Assembly: GCF_000956595.1 (NCBI RefSeq) | Contig: NZ_JYOO01000009.1 | Span: 1-64,000, forward strand | Direction of reading: 5' to 3' | Length of the DNA stretch: 64,000 nt | DNA from: Priestia aryabhattai B8W22 | GTDB lineage: Bacteria > Bacillota > Bacilli > Bacillales > Bacillaceae_H | Shown: positions 8,510 to 16,994 of the stretch, piece after piece | Position numbering within the stretch: position 1 is the stretch's first letter | Layout: each line of letters opens with the position of its first letter | Program-made: the position numbers and the translations under genes | The notes under the pieces: model-generated | The model's input: the letters and a program-made list of their open reading frames with translations, nothing else | Databases searched by the model: none | What the model was told of the DNA's origin: nothing

Positions 8510-10162
8510 TTACCAGCTCCTAAATTTAGCAGGGGGATTGTACAAGCCACCTGACCATTCTACTAAATCTTCTACACTTCTCGCCGCCAATAATGAACGC
8601 TTTGCTTCCGTACGGCGAATCTGTAAATCTTCCGGAAAAGCCACTAGGCCATCTCTGCGCATTCTTTCTACTTTATTTTGGTTATGCCGTAACCCTATAG
8701 GCGTTACCCCTGCTACGGCTTCAAGCGCTGCTTTTCTTTCTTCCAAGCTTTGTGCTTTATATAAATAAGCAATTCCTTCTTCGGTCACGACATGTGTCAC
8801 ATCATCCCCGTAAATCATAACAGGAGCGGTAGCTAAATTTGCCTGTTTAGCTACATTTATTGCATCCAAAGATTCAACAAAAACAGGCTCATTTCCCGAT
8901 TGAAAGGTTTCAACCATTTGAACAACTAGCTTTCTGCCTCTTGCTAGTTCGTGCTGCTCGTTTATCATATCCAACCAAGCAGGCGTAGAATGTCGGCGGC
9001 CTCTAGGATCATGCCCTATGTTAGGCGCTCCGCCAAATCCTGACAAACGTCCGGATGTGACGGTAGAAGAATTTCCTTCTCCATCTATTTGCAAAGTTGA
9101 TCCTACAAAAGCATCTACCGCATATTGACCAGCCACTTGACACATCGCACGGTTTGAACGCAGACTGCCGTCGCGTCCTGTAAAAAACACATCTGGACGC
9201 GCTGCTGTGTATTGTTCCATTCCTACTTCTCCGCCAAAGCAGTGTACGCTCTCAATCCATCCGCTTTCAATCGCCGGAATTAACGTAGGGTGAGGGTTCA
9301 GAGCCCAGTTCTTGCATATTTTTCCTTTCAGTCCTAACTTTTCTCCATAAGTAGGCAGCAAAAGCTCAATTGCAGCTGTATTAAAGCCAATTCCATGATT
9401 TAATGATTGTACGCTGTGGCGCTCATAGATACCTCGAATCGTCATCATAGCCATTAAAATTTGGAGCTCTGTAATATGACGAGGATCTCGCGTAAATAAA
9501 GCTTCCAATTGATAAGGCTGATCCGCCACGACGACACAATCAATCCAAGAAGCCGGAATATCAACTCGCGGAAGTTCTTCAACAAGTTCATTTACCTGCA
9601 CAATGACAATTCCGTCTTTAAACGCTGTTGCTTCAATAATCGTCGGCGTTTCTTCCGTATTTGCTCCTGTATATAAGTTACCTTGTGCATCCGCTTTATC
9701 GGCAGCCACTAATGCAATATTGGGAATTAAATCAATGAAAAGACGTCCGTAAAGCTCTAGATATGTATGAATTTCCCCCATTTTCAACGTGCCATCTTCA
9801 ATCATTTGAGATACGCGAAGACTTTGAGCACCTGCGTACGAAAAATCAATTTTTTCAGCAATTCCTTTCTCGAATATGTCGAGATGTTCCGGCCGTGAAA
9901 TACTAGACATAATCATATGAAGGCCGTTTATTTTATCAGCGCTTACTTCATTCAGCGCCTTTGATAAAAAAGATGCTTGCTTTTGATTGTCTCCTTCAAG
10001 CACTACTTTATCTCCGGGTGATATAAGCAATTCTAACGCTTCAATAATGTGTGCATTAACCAATAACTTTCCTTTAAGAAGATGGTCTATTTTCGCAAGG
10101 CGGGCTGCTTTTTGATTTCGGCGAGTTGTCCATGATTTTGAAGTTTTTTTTATGCCACTCAT
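8510..10162 (-). CDS. mdcA: Malonate decarboxylase alpha subunit (acetyl-S-ACP:malonate ACP transferase)
   Basis: A 550-residue member of the CoA-transferase-like family that exchanges acetyl for malonyl on MdcC. Recognisable stretches include WTTRRNQKAARL near the N terminus, GIGFNTAAIELLLPTYGE, VHCFGGEVGMEQYTAARPD, and SGFGGAPNIGHDPRGRRHSTP in the second half. The start ATG is preceded by AAAGGAGC. It is second in the operon, 37 bases after mdcH. Confidence 0.95.
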   Translation of the reverse strand: MSGIKKTSKSWTTRRNQKAARLAKIDHLLKGKLLVNAHIIEALELLISPGDKVVLEGDNQKQASFLSKALNEVSADKINGLHMIMSSISRPEHLDIFEKGIAEKIDFSYAGAQSLRVSQMIEDGTLKMGEIHTYLELYGRLFIDLIPNIALVAADKADAQGNLYTGANTEETPTIIEATAFKDGIVIVQVNELVEELPRVDIPASWIDCVVVADQPYQLEALFTRDPRHITELQILMAMMTIRGIYERHSVQSLNHGIGFNTAAIELLLPTYGEKLGLKGKICKNWALNPHPTLIPAIESGWIESVHCFGGEVGMEQYTAARPDVFFTGRDGSLRSNRAMCQVAGQYAVDAFVGSTLQIDGEGNSSTVTSGRLSGFGGAPNIGHDPRGRRHSTPAWLDMINEQHELARGRKLVVQMVETFQSGNEPVFVESLDAINVAKQANLATAPVMIYGDDVTHVVTEEGIAYLYKAQSLEERKAALEAVAGVTPIGLRHNQNKVERMRRDGLVAFPEDLQIRRTEAKRSLLAARSVEDLVEWSGGLYNPPAKFRSW

Positions 10163-10199
10163 GTTCTAGCTCCTTTCTTCTATTCCTAAATTAAGGCGC

Positions 10200-11126
10200 T
10201 TACATTTTTTCTTTTTCCATTAGAATTAACACAGATTTCATGGTAGATTCGGCTGCAGAAATAGCCCTTGCTTCCGGAAAGCTCTTAGCAGTCAAATCCG
10301 TTAGTACTCTTCCGGGAGCCATTTCAATGTATAATCTTGTACCCATTTCATACATAACTTCCGTAGCATCATGCCAACGAACGGGCAGGGCAACACTCGC
10401 TGCCAGATCTTCCTTAATATCAGCAGCTTTCCATAATTTCCGAGCTTTACAATTACCTATAAAAGGAACGACCGGGGCTTTTCCTTTCACTTCCGTTATT
10501 ATTTTTCGTAATTCGCTCGAAACTCCTTCCATAAGAGGACAGTGAGAAGGCACCGTTACATGAAGCATTTTAGTTTTTCTAGCCCCTTTTTTAGATGCTT
10601 TTTCAAGAACTTTCTCAATTGCTTTTAAGGTGCCAGAAATCGTTATTTGATCAGGAGCATTTAGATTCGCTACGTAAACAGGAGCTGCATCAGTTGATAT
10701 TTCATGTACAATAGAGAGAAGCTGATGTTCGCGCAGTCCCATTACAACCCCCATACCATAACCATCAGGATAAGCATTTTCCATCAGTTCCCCTCTTTTT
10801 TTCACAAGAAGAAGAGCTTCTTTAAAAGATAACACTTCAGATGTAACTGCTGCTCCAAACGCCCCTATTGAATGCCCTCCTACCACGTCTGGCGAGTATC
10901 CTTTGTTTTTAAAAGACCTAGCCGTAGCCACCCCTGCAATAAAAAGACATATTTGAACGTTTTTATTATATTTTAATCTTTCTGACGAATCTAACGATAA
11001 CACGTCTTGATTTAAAGCCTCACTTGCTTCTTCAAACGTAGTGGCTAATCCCCATTTATTTTTTATATCATGAAGCATACCAGCATATTGTGCGCCTTGT
11101 CCTGGAAATAAAAATGCAACACTCAT
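10200..11126 (-). CDS. mdcH: Malonate decarboxylase-associated malonyl transacylase (epsilon subunit)
   Basis: Malonyl-CoA:ACP transacylase family, 308 residues. The start LFPGQGAQYAGM and the active-site GGHSIGAFGA are standard for FabD-type enzymes, as is the downstream histidine in VTVPSHCPLM. In malonate decarboxylase this protein loads the first malonyl group onto MdcC to start the catalytic cycle. It is the first gene of the operon (ribosome-binding site GAAAGGAG), whereas in Klebsiella mdcH is near the end. FabD itself is less likely given the neighbours. Confidence 0.92.
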   Translation of the reverse strand: MSVAFLFPGQGAQYAGMLHDIKNKWGLATTFEEASEALNQDVLSLDSSERLKYNKNVQICLFIAGVATARSFKNKGYSPDVVGGHSIGAFGAAVTSEVLSFKEALLLVKKRGELMENAYPDGYGMGVVMGLREHQLLSIVHEISTDAAPVYVANLNAPDQITISGTLKAIEKVLEKASKKGARKTKMLHVTVPSHCPLMEGVSSELRKIITEVKGKAPVVPFIGNCKARKLWKAADIKEDLAASVALPVRWHDATEVMYEMGTRLYIEMAPGRVLTDLTAKSFPEARAISAAESTMKSVLILMEKEKM

Positions 11127-11247
11127 CGTATTTCTCCTTTCGACTTTATATCATCCAAGGAGATAATGGATAATTTTATTATAAAGAACATAGGATCAAT
11201 AACTCTAATACATATTTCTTATATATCCTATAACTTAAAATCTATAT

Positions 11248-11598
11248 AAAAAGAGATTGAGACATAATGAATCAATGGAATCTAAAGATGAACTAATTGG
11301 ATAAAGGAGCTTATATGGCCCGCTTGTTCCATCGCGGTTGATTTCCATGCAAGACTTTGCTTTCCGCGGGCGGCCGGTGAGCCTGTCGCTAAGCTCCTGC
11401 GGGGTCTCACCTATTCCGCTTTTCCCGCAGAAGTCTTCGTCTTGTCCTCCAATCAACCGCTAGAAGCAACTACATACATAAAATCTACGTTCATCCTACC
11501 CATAAAAAAATCCGAACGAGTTAGATTCTCCATTAAGAATCTCGATTCATCGTTCGGATTTCCCTTTAACTAAACTACTTTTGTCCCAGCCTCTTTTT
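11248..11598. repeat. Dispersed structured intergenic repeat, copy 1
   Basis: About 350 bp bounded by imperfect inverted ends: AAAAAGAGATTGAGACATAA on the left and TTTTGTCCCAGCCTCTTTTT on the right. The interior has a GC-rich core (TTTCCGCGGGCGGCCG, then GCTCCTGCGGGGTCTCA and TCCCGCAGAAGTCTTCG) and ends in a long hairpin (AATCCGAACGA at 11509-11519 with TCGTTCGGATT at 11550-11560). A second copy is at 48766-49099 with the same order of parts. It encodes no transposase. A short open frame inside it on the minus strand is not conserved between copies. It looks like a non-autonomous (MITE-like) or RNA-forming repeat. Confidence 0.85.
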
Positions 11599-11652
11599 GT
11601 TTGCTACATATGAGACGGCAAACGCGGAAGCACTTCTTCTCCTTTTATAGCT

Positions 11653-11683
11653 AAGAGATCATCGCAAAAGGCGATGATCTCTT
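11653..11683. terminator. Hairpin after the MFS gene
   Basis: Perfect 13-bp stem AAGAGATCATCGC / GCGATGATCTCTT with a five-base loop. The T-rich tail is better on the plus strand; for the minus-strand MFS gene the tail is weak. Confidence 0.6.
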
Positions 11684-11686
11684 GTT

Positions 11687-12886
11687 TTATTTTGCTTTTG
11701 CTTCTATTGAGCGGCTCCATGCGGTTAATAAGACCGCTCCTAAAACCATCACTCCCCCAATCCAAGGAGTATGAACAAGACCAATGGAATCAACAATCAG
11801 GCCGCCTACAAAAGAACCAATAGCAATTCCAACATTAAATGCAGCAATATTAAGCGCAGAGGCTACGTTCACTGCTGAAGGGACATACTTTTCAGCTAAG
11901 TTCACGACCAGCACTTGCAGTCCAGGTACGTTCATAAATGCCAATAAGCCCATGGCAAAAATCGTAATTGTTCCCGCTACTTTAAACGATGCAGTAAACG
12001 ATAAAATAACTAAGATAACTGCTTGAATTAAAAACATCCAAAATAATGCTTTTAACGGGTTTTTATTCGCAGCTTTTCCTCCGACCGTATTTCCGATGGC
12101 TACTGCTACACCATATACCAGTAGCAAGATACTAACCGCGCTTGGTGCGTACCCTGTTAGCTTTTCAAGAATAGGTGCTAAATACGTATAAGCTACAAAC
12201 GTCCCGCCATATCCTAAGGCGGTAATAGCAAACGATAGTAAAAGCGGCCCGTTTTTCAAAATTTCCAATTGATCACTAAATTTTGCCGGCGGCGCTTCTT
12301 TTAAGTCTTTAGGCACTAAAAGAGCACTTGCAATAATGGCAATAACTCCAAGTAACGCTACTCCCCAAAATGTTGCTCTCCAGCCGAAAGCTTGTCCGAT
12401 AAATGTACCAAGCGGAACACCAGTAACAGTTGCTACTGTCAAACCTGTAAACATTAAAGCAATGGCACTTGCCCGCTTATCTTCCGGCACCAAATCAGCA
12501 GCAATAGTCGCACCGATAGAAAAGAAAATACCGTGTGAAAATGCAGTGATAATTCGTGCTATAAGCAGCAGTCCAAAGCTTGTTGACAAAGCTGCTACTG
12601 AGTTTCCTACGATAAAAATAACCATTAATAGCATCAGCAATGATTTTCTGCTCATTTTACTTGTTAAAGCTGTTAATACGGGAGCTCCAAATGCAACTCC
12701 CATTGCGTATCCTGAAATTAATAACCCTGCTAGTGTAATGGAAATATTTAAATCATCTGCAAGCGATGATAATAAACCTACTGGAACAAACTCAGTTGTC
12801 CCGATTCCAAAGGCGCTAATAGCTAGCGCTAATAGCGGCAAAGCACCGCTTTTTTTACTTTGTTGTGTTTGTGAAAGTGTATTCAC
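11687..12886 (-). CDS. MFS transporter, DHA1 (AraJ/YdhP-like) family
   Basis: A 399-residue membrane protein with about 12 hydrophobic segments and the DHA1 start FGIGTTEFVPVGLL, a hallmark of the AraJ/YdhP/PbuE-like proton-driven exporters. Loop motif A is degenerate (SKMSRKSLL). The start is GTG at 12886, eight bases after GGAGGCG. It is divergent from an HxlR-family regulator, a common pairing in which the regulator responds to an electrophile, quinone or drug and controls the exporter. The substrate cannot be told from sequence. Confidence 0.88.
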   Translation of the reverse strand: MNTLSQTQQSKKSGALPLLALAISAFGIGTTEFVPVGLLSSLADDLNISITLAGLLISGYAMGVAFGAPVLTALTSKMSRKSLLMLLMVIFIVGNSVAALSTSFGLLLIARIITAFSHGIFFSIGATIAADLVPEDKRASAIALMFTGLTVATVTGVPLGTFIGQAFGWRATFWGVALLGVIAIIASALLVPKDLKEAPPAKFSDQLEILKNGPLLLSFAITALGYGGTFVAYTYLAPILEKLTGYAPSAVSILLLVYGVAVAIGNTVGGKAANKNPLKALFWMFLIQAVILVILSFTASFKVAGTITIFAMGLLAFMNVPGLQVLVVNLAEKYVPSAVNVASALNIAAFNVGIAIGSFVGGLIVDSIGLVHTPWIGGVMVLGAVLLTAWSRSIEAKAK

Positions 12887-13215
12887 TTCTTAACGCCTCC
12901 TGTTCGTTATAATAATTTTTCTATAATAGCTTCTCTTACAGCTGATTAGCGCAGGTACCCTTCATATATTCGCTAACCGGCCATCAACAATTGTTATTAT
13001 GAGCGATGTAAAACCAAAGAAAAAGTACGCACTTTCAAGTGATATAGGTACCTGGAGGTTACAATAAGCGTAAATACTAAAGTCATGAACTATTGGGTAT
13101 TCTAAAAAAATGCTTACACCTAGAAAATTTTGCTCTATAGTGGTATGATAAACATCAGAAAAAATGCGAAACCATGCATTTAACCGTTATCTCTAGAACA
13201 AGGAGAGTTGTTAAC
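12887..13215. promoter_or_regulatory. Divergent MFS/hxlR control region with two GGTACC palindromes
   Basis: This 329-bp gap contains two GGTACC-centred sites, at 12954-12959 and 13047-13052, 93 bp apart. They are candidates for the HxlR operator, but six bases is short. A possible promoter for the regulator is TTACAC-N16-TATAGT ending at about 13140. No small gene was seen. Confidence 0.3.
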
Positions 13216-13584
13216 GTGAAAAAATATAATATTCCAGTGGAAGCGGCACTAGAAGTCATTGGAGGCAAGTGGAAAGTCGTTATTCTTTGCCACTTAATTA
13301 AAGGGACAAAGCGCCCTGGGGAATTAAAAAGGATTATGCCGCGCGTTACACAAAAAGTATTAACGCAGCAGCTTCGCGAACTTGAAGCAGACGGCATCAT
13401 TGTTAGAAAAATGTACAATGAAATGCCGCCTCGAGTAGAATATTCTTTAACAGATTACGGATGGTCTTTAAAAAGCATTCTTGATTCATTATGCTCTTGG
13501 GGAGAACATCATATTGAAAAAACGTATCCTGATAAAGAAGCTGTACTTATGCAGCCTGTAGAAGAAGTCACTGTTTCTAATTAA
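13216..13584 (+). CDS. HxlR-family winged-helix transcriptional regulator
   Basis: The protein begins with [19 protein letters not shown], the classical HxlR/DUF24 start, followed by the recognition-helix region [20 protein letters not shown] and the wing [12 protein letters not shown]. The start is GTG at 13216 with AGGAG upstream at 13201; earlier in-frame ATG codons have no ribosome-binding site. There is a single cysteine near residue 30 (VVILCHL), the place used as a redox switch in YodB/HypR relatives, so redox sensing is possible but inferred. It probably controls the divergent exporter. Confidence 0.88.
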   Translation: MKKYNIPVEAALEVIGGKWKVVILCHLIKGTKRPGELKRIMPRVTQKVLTQQLRELEADGIIVRKMYNEMPPRVEYSLTDYGWSLKSILDSLCSWGEHHIEKTYPDKEAVLMQPVEEVTVSN

Positions 13585-13612
13585 AAAAAGCTGACTAGAT
13601 AGTCAGCTTTTT
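13585..13612 (+). terminator. Terminator after hxlR
   Basis: AAAAAGCTGACT / AGTCAGCTTTTT, a perfect 12-bp stem with a four-base loop that ends in a T run. Confidence 0.88.
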
Positions 13613-13668
13613 CATTGCCTTACTTTCTTTGTTTTTTCAGACGATGTACGTATTCAGGAGGAGCTCAT

Positions 13669-13848
13669 ATGACAGAACAACTTAAAAAGAAAATTAGTCT
13701 TCAAGATGCTATCAAACAGCAGCTTGCTAATAAGAAAAATCAATCTTCAAGTAAAGCTCAAAATAGCAGCACGAATCAAGCAACCAAAAAACTGACGAGT
13801 CAACAAACAAAAAAAACGAATAATCAGCGAAAGAGAACAGGTGTATAA
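13669..13848 (+). CDS. Small basic low-complexity protein
   Basis: A 59-residue protein starting MTEQLKKKISLQDAIKQQL; the remainder is almost all K, Q, N, S and T and is probably disordered. AGGAGGAG lies just upstream of the ATG. Its stop codon overlaps the ywbE start (TAATG), so the two are coupled. I do not recognise the family. The basic tail would suit nucleic-acid binding, which is a guess. Confidence 0.75.
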   Translation: MTEQLKKKISLQDAIKQQLANKKNQSSSKAQNSSTNQATKKLTSQQTKKTNNQRKRTGV

Positions 13849-14045
13849 TGAACGGACAAAATAGAAAAGACGTAGCCCCTGGAATTGAAGTCGACATTGT
13901 TTTAAAAGCAGATCAGCGTTCTGGGAAACTTACACATGGAACGGTCAAAGACATTCTGACCAATTCAAGCTTTCACCCACACGGCATCAAAGTCCGTTTA
14001 ACAGATGGACAAGTCGGACGCATAAAAGAAATTTATCCAAATTAA
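13848..14045 (+). CDS. ywbE: YwbE-family protein (DUF2196)
   Basis: A 65-residue protein with the YwbE pattern: a KOW-like small beta-domain with DVAPGIEVDIVLKADQRSG, then LTHGTVKDILT and HGIKVRLTDGQVGRI. The function is unknown in the family; the fold suggests RNA or ribosome contact. It is translated with the small basic protein upstream. A terminator follows at once. Confidence 0.9.
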   Translation: MNGQNRKDVAPGIEVDIVLKADQRSGKLTHGTVKDILTNSSFHPHGIKVRLTDGQVGRIKEIYPN

Positions 14046-14072
14046 AAAAGCATGTATTCTACATGCTTTTTT
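14044..14072. terminator. Terminator after ywbE
   Basis: AAAAAAGCATGT / ACATGCTTTTTT with a five-base loop; a symmetrical intrinsic terminator that overlaps the stop codon. Confidence 0.88.
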
Positions 14073-14182
14073 AATTTACACTTCAAATAAATCTACTTAT
14101 CATTTCCTACTTTTGTTAAAATAAAGAAGCACTGTCGTCCCCTTTCTTTCCCTTGAGAATTCACGCAAGGAAGAAAAAGGTG

Positions 14183-14305
14183 GTGGATAGTCTGAGACAA
14201 ATCCTCAAGTCATTTTTCCTAGATGCTGAGAATGTTCAGCTCCTAACGGCTTACGTAGAGCTTTTAGGAGCCATAGTCGCTCTTATTTTGCTATTTTTCC
14301 AGTAG
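14183..14305 (+). CDS. Candidate type I toxin: 40-residue membrane peptide
   Basis: GTG at 14183 opens 40 codons. The peptide is polar and charged at the N terminus (VDSLRQILKS) and ends in a hydrophobic segment of about 20 residues (YVELLGAIVALILLFFQ). AAGGAAG at about 14167-14173 and AAAAAGG just before the start can serve as ribosome-binding sites. The 5' leader can fold so that the CTTTCCCTTG stretch covers the AAGGAAG site, as in Fst-type mRNAs. Two 12-base segments at the start of the gene recur in the opposing RNA region. The peptide does not match Fst, TxpA or BsrG that I recall. GTG at 14180 or CTG at 14192 are alternative starts. Confidence 0.6.
   Translation: MDSLRQILKSFFLDAENVQLLTAYVELLGAIVALILLFFQ
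14196..14222 (+). repeat. Direct repeats DR1 and DR2, toxin copy
   Basis: DR1 is GACAAATCCTCA (14196-14207) and DR2 is CATTTTTCCTAG (14211-14222), three bases apart at the start of the toxin frame. Both recur exactly at 14582-14593 and 14720-14731. An RNA made from the minus strand there can pair with both. Confidence 0.85.
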
Positions 14306-14528
14306 TAAAATAAGTAATCACCGATAAGTATCGTCTAAAAGGTTCTTCATCCATAAGGCCCGTGTGCTGATTGTCTTTAGGGAATGGTGTTTGGCGGCAC
14401 TTCCCTATAGTAAAAAGACCGCTTCCTTGCAGAAATGGACAAGGTGTAATCAACTACGGTCGATTATGGGTGCGGGACCTTTTTCTTTATTAGTCTATGT
14501 CTTTTTTTCACTTCCCATACACAAAAAT

Positions 14529-14730
14529 AAAAAAACCTCCGAGTTGGCGGTCTCGAAGGTTTTTTCTAGTGAATCGTTTTCGACAAATCCTCATCCGGGC
14601 TAACAAGGTTCAGATCTAATAAGGTTATGTGATGAATTTCTTCACCTTACAAGTTAAACTTGTCAAAGCTAAAAATTCATTCGCTTGTTAAGAATAACTG
14701 AACGTGCGCTCCGAATTATCATTTTTCCTA
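14529..14730 (-). ncRNA. Candidate antitoxin RNA (RNA II-like)
   Basis: A predicted RNA of about 200 nt runs towards the toxin gene. It would start near 14730, seven bases after a TATACT -10 element, and stop at the shared hairpin at 14531-14564. Its 5' end holds the complement of DR2 (CTAGGAAAAATG) and a later part the complement of DR1 (TGAGGATTTGTC), so it can bind the toxin mRNA at its start codon region. Between them is a nested hairpin: outer arms ATGAATTT/AAATTCAT, inner arms ACAAGTT/AACTTGT. The layout copies RNA II of the plasmid par locus. Expression is not shown. Confidence 0.6.
14531..14564. terminator. Bidirectional terminator shared by toxin and antitoxin RNAs
   Basis: AAAAACCTCCGAG / CTCGAAGGTTTTT, one mismatch in the stem, loop TTGGCGGT. 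On the toxin strand the loop begins UUGG, fitting the YUNR U-turn motif that starts RNA-RNA contact in par and other antisense systems. Confidence 0.75.
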
Positions 14731-14731
14731 G
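14582..14731 (-). repeat. Direct repeats DR1 and DR2, antitoxin copy
   Basis: GACAAATCCTCA at 14582-14593 and CATTTTTCCTAG at 14720-14731 repeat the toxin-start segments without mismatch and in the same order, now 126 bases apart. Confidence 0.85.
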
Positions 14732-14735
14732 CCTT

Positions 14736-14765
14736 AGTATATCATATTTGTTGAAAATAGGTAAA
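14736..14765 (-). promoter_or_regulatory. Promoter for the candidate antitoxin RNA
   Basis: On the minus strand TATACT (14736-14741) is a good -10 box. A weak -35 (TTTACC, 14760-14765) lies 18 bases upstream. The predicted start falls at the edge of DR2. Confidence 0.5.
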
Positions 14766-14908
14766 AAAAGTGTTCGACAAAGCTTGTCAGCAGCTCTTCA
14801 CCTATTTCATATTTTTCAAAACAAAAACATTTTACAAATATGAAGGAATTTCATACTATTAGATAAAAGATAGAAGATAGAAGTATTCTGACTTGGAGAG
14901 GATTTCAA

Positions 14909-15073
14909 ATGAAGCAACCTCAGTTAGAAAAAGAAATTCGAGCCTTACAATCAGATATTTACCAATTAGCTAAGAAAACAAGTAGCTATTCTCACGGTGA
15001 GATTTTAAAATTAAGTCAAAAGCTAGATCAAAAAATTATTAGTTACCAAAAGCTTTTTAACCATACCAAATAA
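14909..15073 (+). CDS. Spo0E-like sporulation regulatory protein
   Basis: A 54-residue protein, easy to miss. It has the two-helix pattern of Spo0E-like aspartyl-phosphate phosphatases: an N-terminal helix (LEKEIRALQSDIYQLA) and a second helix with the signature LSQKLDQKI, matching S-Q-E-L-D. Family members remove phosphate from Spo0A~P and delay sporulation. GGAGAGG lies eight bases before ATG. It stands alone between the antitoxin region and alsS and has its own terminator. Confidence 0.85.
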   Translation: MKQPQLEKEIRALQSDIYQLAKKTSSYSHGEILKLSQKLDQKIISYQKLFNHTK

Positions 15074-15164
15074 GAGCCGCGTAGGACTTTCACTTGCTAT
15101 CCCTCAAGTACCATAAACCTACAAATAAAACAGATATGTTTTATTCGAAATAGGTACATCTCTG

Positions 15165-15191
15165 CTTCCCTAATTAATAGGGAAGTTTTTT
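15165..15191 (+). terminator. Terminator after the Spo0E-like gene
   Basis: CTTCCCTA / TAGGGAAG stem followed by TTTTTTATT. Confidence 0.85.
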
Positions 15192-15223
15192 ATTTAGAAA
15201 ATTAAAACCTTCTCTTTCCTTTG

Positions 15224-15248
15224 GTTAGTTGTCATACAAATTGGGTAT
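15224..15248 (+). promoter_or_regulatory. Possible sigma-B-like promoter upstream of alsS
   Basis: GTTAGT-N13-GGGTAT. The -10 matches sigma-B fully and the -35 only partly. A sigma-A promoter is not obvious here. No alsR regulator gene is adjacent, unlike B. subtilis. Confidence 0.25.
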
Positions 15249-15298
15249 TCAATCAGTAGGCCTTAAAACCTATCTAAGAAATATAAAGGAGAGAATGC

Positions 15299-16978
15299 AT
15301 GATGAGTAATGGTGATACTACCGACACAAAAAAAGGCGCCGATTTACTAGTAGAAAGTTTGGCAAGTCAGAATGTGCCTTATATATTTGGCATTCCAGGA
15401 GCCAAAATTGATGGCGTATTTGATGTTTTGAAAGAAAAAGGACCAGAAGTAATTGTGTGCCGCCATGAACAAAATGCTGCGTTTATGGCAGCTGCTATGG
15501 GAAGATTGACAGGTACGCCGGGCGTTTGCCTTGTCACATCAGGTCCAGGTGCTGCTAATTTAGCCACTGGCCTTGTCACTGCTACTTCTGAAGGTGATCC
15601 AGTGGTAGCCCTAGCAGGAGCCGTTCCAAGAGCAGATCGATTAAAAAAGACGCATCAATCAATGGATAATGAAGGACTATTTAAATCTATAGCCAAATTC
15701 AGCGTTGAGGTAGAAGACGCTGCAAACGTTCCGGAAGTGATAACAGACGCCTTTCGCGAAGCTGTTTCTTCTCCTTCAGGAGCATCTTTTGTCAGCTTGC
15801 CGCAGGATGTAATGGATAGCGAAACATCAGCTTCCACTCTACCGGTTTTAAAAGCTCCTAGGATTGGCGCTGCTAATTTAGACGCTGTTGCCCAAGCTAT
15901 ACACACTATTCGCACAGCAAAGCTACCTGTTTTGCTTTTAGGTATGAGAGCAAGTAAATCTAAAGCAGTGGAATCAATCCGTCAGCTTGTAGCAGAACAT
16001 GCCCTTCCTGTTGTAGAAACGTTCCAAGGTGCGGGAGCTGTTTCACGAGAGCTTGAAACTCATTTTTTTGGACGAGTAGGTCTTTTTCGCAATCAGCCTG
16101 GAGACGTCTTATTAAAGCATGCTGACGTCGTCTTAACAATTGGATATGACCCAGTTGAATACCCTCCTTCTCTCTGGAACTCAGAAAGTCAAAGAAGTAT
16201 TATTCATTTAGATGATTTACAAGCACAAGCTGACCATCATTACCAGCCAGAAATTGAGTTAGTAGGAGATATTCCAAGCACAATTGACATACTAGCGGAT
16301 AAACTTCCACATTTAATACGTTCAAAAGAAAGTGCTTCTTTTTTAAAAACGCTAAAAAGCAAACTAGAACAACCTGACGATCAGTACGAGTTTTCTAATG
16401 ACACTCACCTTCATCCCCTACAGTTAATTGAAACTCTGCAGGACTTTGTTGAAGATGATACTACCATCACATGTGACGTTGGTTCGCATTACATATGGAT
16501 GGCTCGTTATTTTCGTTCCTATGAACCTCAGCATTTACTATTCAGCAATGGCATGCAGACGCTAGGTGTTGCTTTACCTTGGGCTATTTCAGCTGCGCTC
16601 GTTCGCCCCCATAAAAAAGTTCTGTCCATGTCTGGAGACGGCGGTTTTTTATTTTCAGCTATGGAACTCGAGACAGCCGTTCGGTTAAACTTACCGATTG
16701 TTCACATTATCTGGAACGACCAATCCTACGATATGGTTGGCTTTCAACAGCAGATTAAATATGGCCGAAAATCTGCAGTAGAGTTTGGCAGTGTAGACTT
16801 TGTTACACTTGCTGAAAGTTTTGGTGCCAAAGGATTTAGAGTTAACTCTCCAGAAGAATTTTCGGACACTCTAGCAAACGCTTTTCACGAACAAGGCCCC
16901 GTTATCATTGATGTTCCTGTAGATTATAAAGATAATGAAAAATTAAATACACACCTACTGCCAGATCAAATTAACTGA
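15299..16978 (+). CDS. alsS: Acetolactate synthase, catabolic (AlsS)
   Basis: ThDP-dependent enzyme that condenses two pyruvates into 2-acetolactate, the first step to acetoin. The N-terminal domain has the catalytic glutamate in [12 protein letters not shown], then [12 protein letters not shown]. The C-terminal ThDP motif is [15 protein letters not shown] to WNDQSYD. The 559-residue length and co-transcription with alsD argue for the FAD-independent catabolic form rather than IlvB. AAGGAG stands eight bases before the first of two adjacent ATGs. Confidence 0.95.
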   Translation: MMSNGDTTDTKKGADLLVESLASQNVPYIFGIPGAKIDGVFDVLKEKGPEVIVCRHEQNAAFMAAAMGRLTGTPGVCLVTSGPGAANLATGLVTATSEGDPVVALAGAVPRADRLKKTHQSMDNEGLFKSIAKFSVEVEDAANVPEVITDAFREAVSSPSGASFVSLPQDVMDSETSASTLPVLKAPRIGAANLDAVAQAIHTIRTAKLPVLLLGMRASKSKAVESIRQLVAEHALPVVETFQGAGAVSRELETHFFGRVGLFRNQPGDVLLKHADVVLTIGYDPVEYPPSLWNSESQRSIIHLDDLQAQADHHYQPEIELVGDIPSTIDILADKLPHLIRSKESASFLKTLKSKLEQPDDQYEFSNDTHLHPLQLIETLQDFVEDDTTITCDVGSHYIWMARYFRSYEPQHLLFSNGMQTLGVALPWAISAALVRPHKKVLSMSGDGGFLFSAMELETAVRLNLPIVHIIWNDQSYDMVGFQQQIKYGRKSAVEFGSVDFVTLAESFGAKGFRVNSPEEFSDTLANAFHEQGPVIIDVPVDYKDNEKLNTHLLPDQIN

Positions 16979-16994
16979 AAGGACTGAGTAAAGA

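Noticed and set aside
14364-14603. A 79-codon open frame in the toxin-antitoxin region
   Set aside because: It has no ribosome-binding site, has shadow-like composition and runs through the shared terminator.
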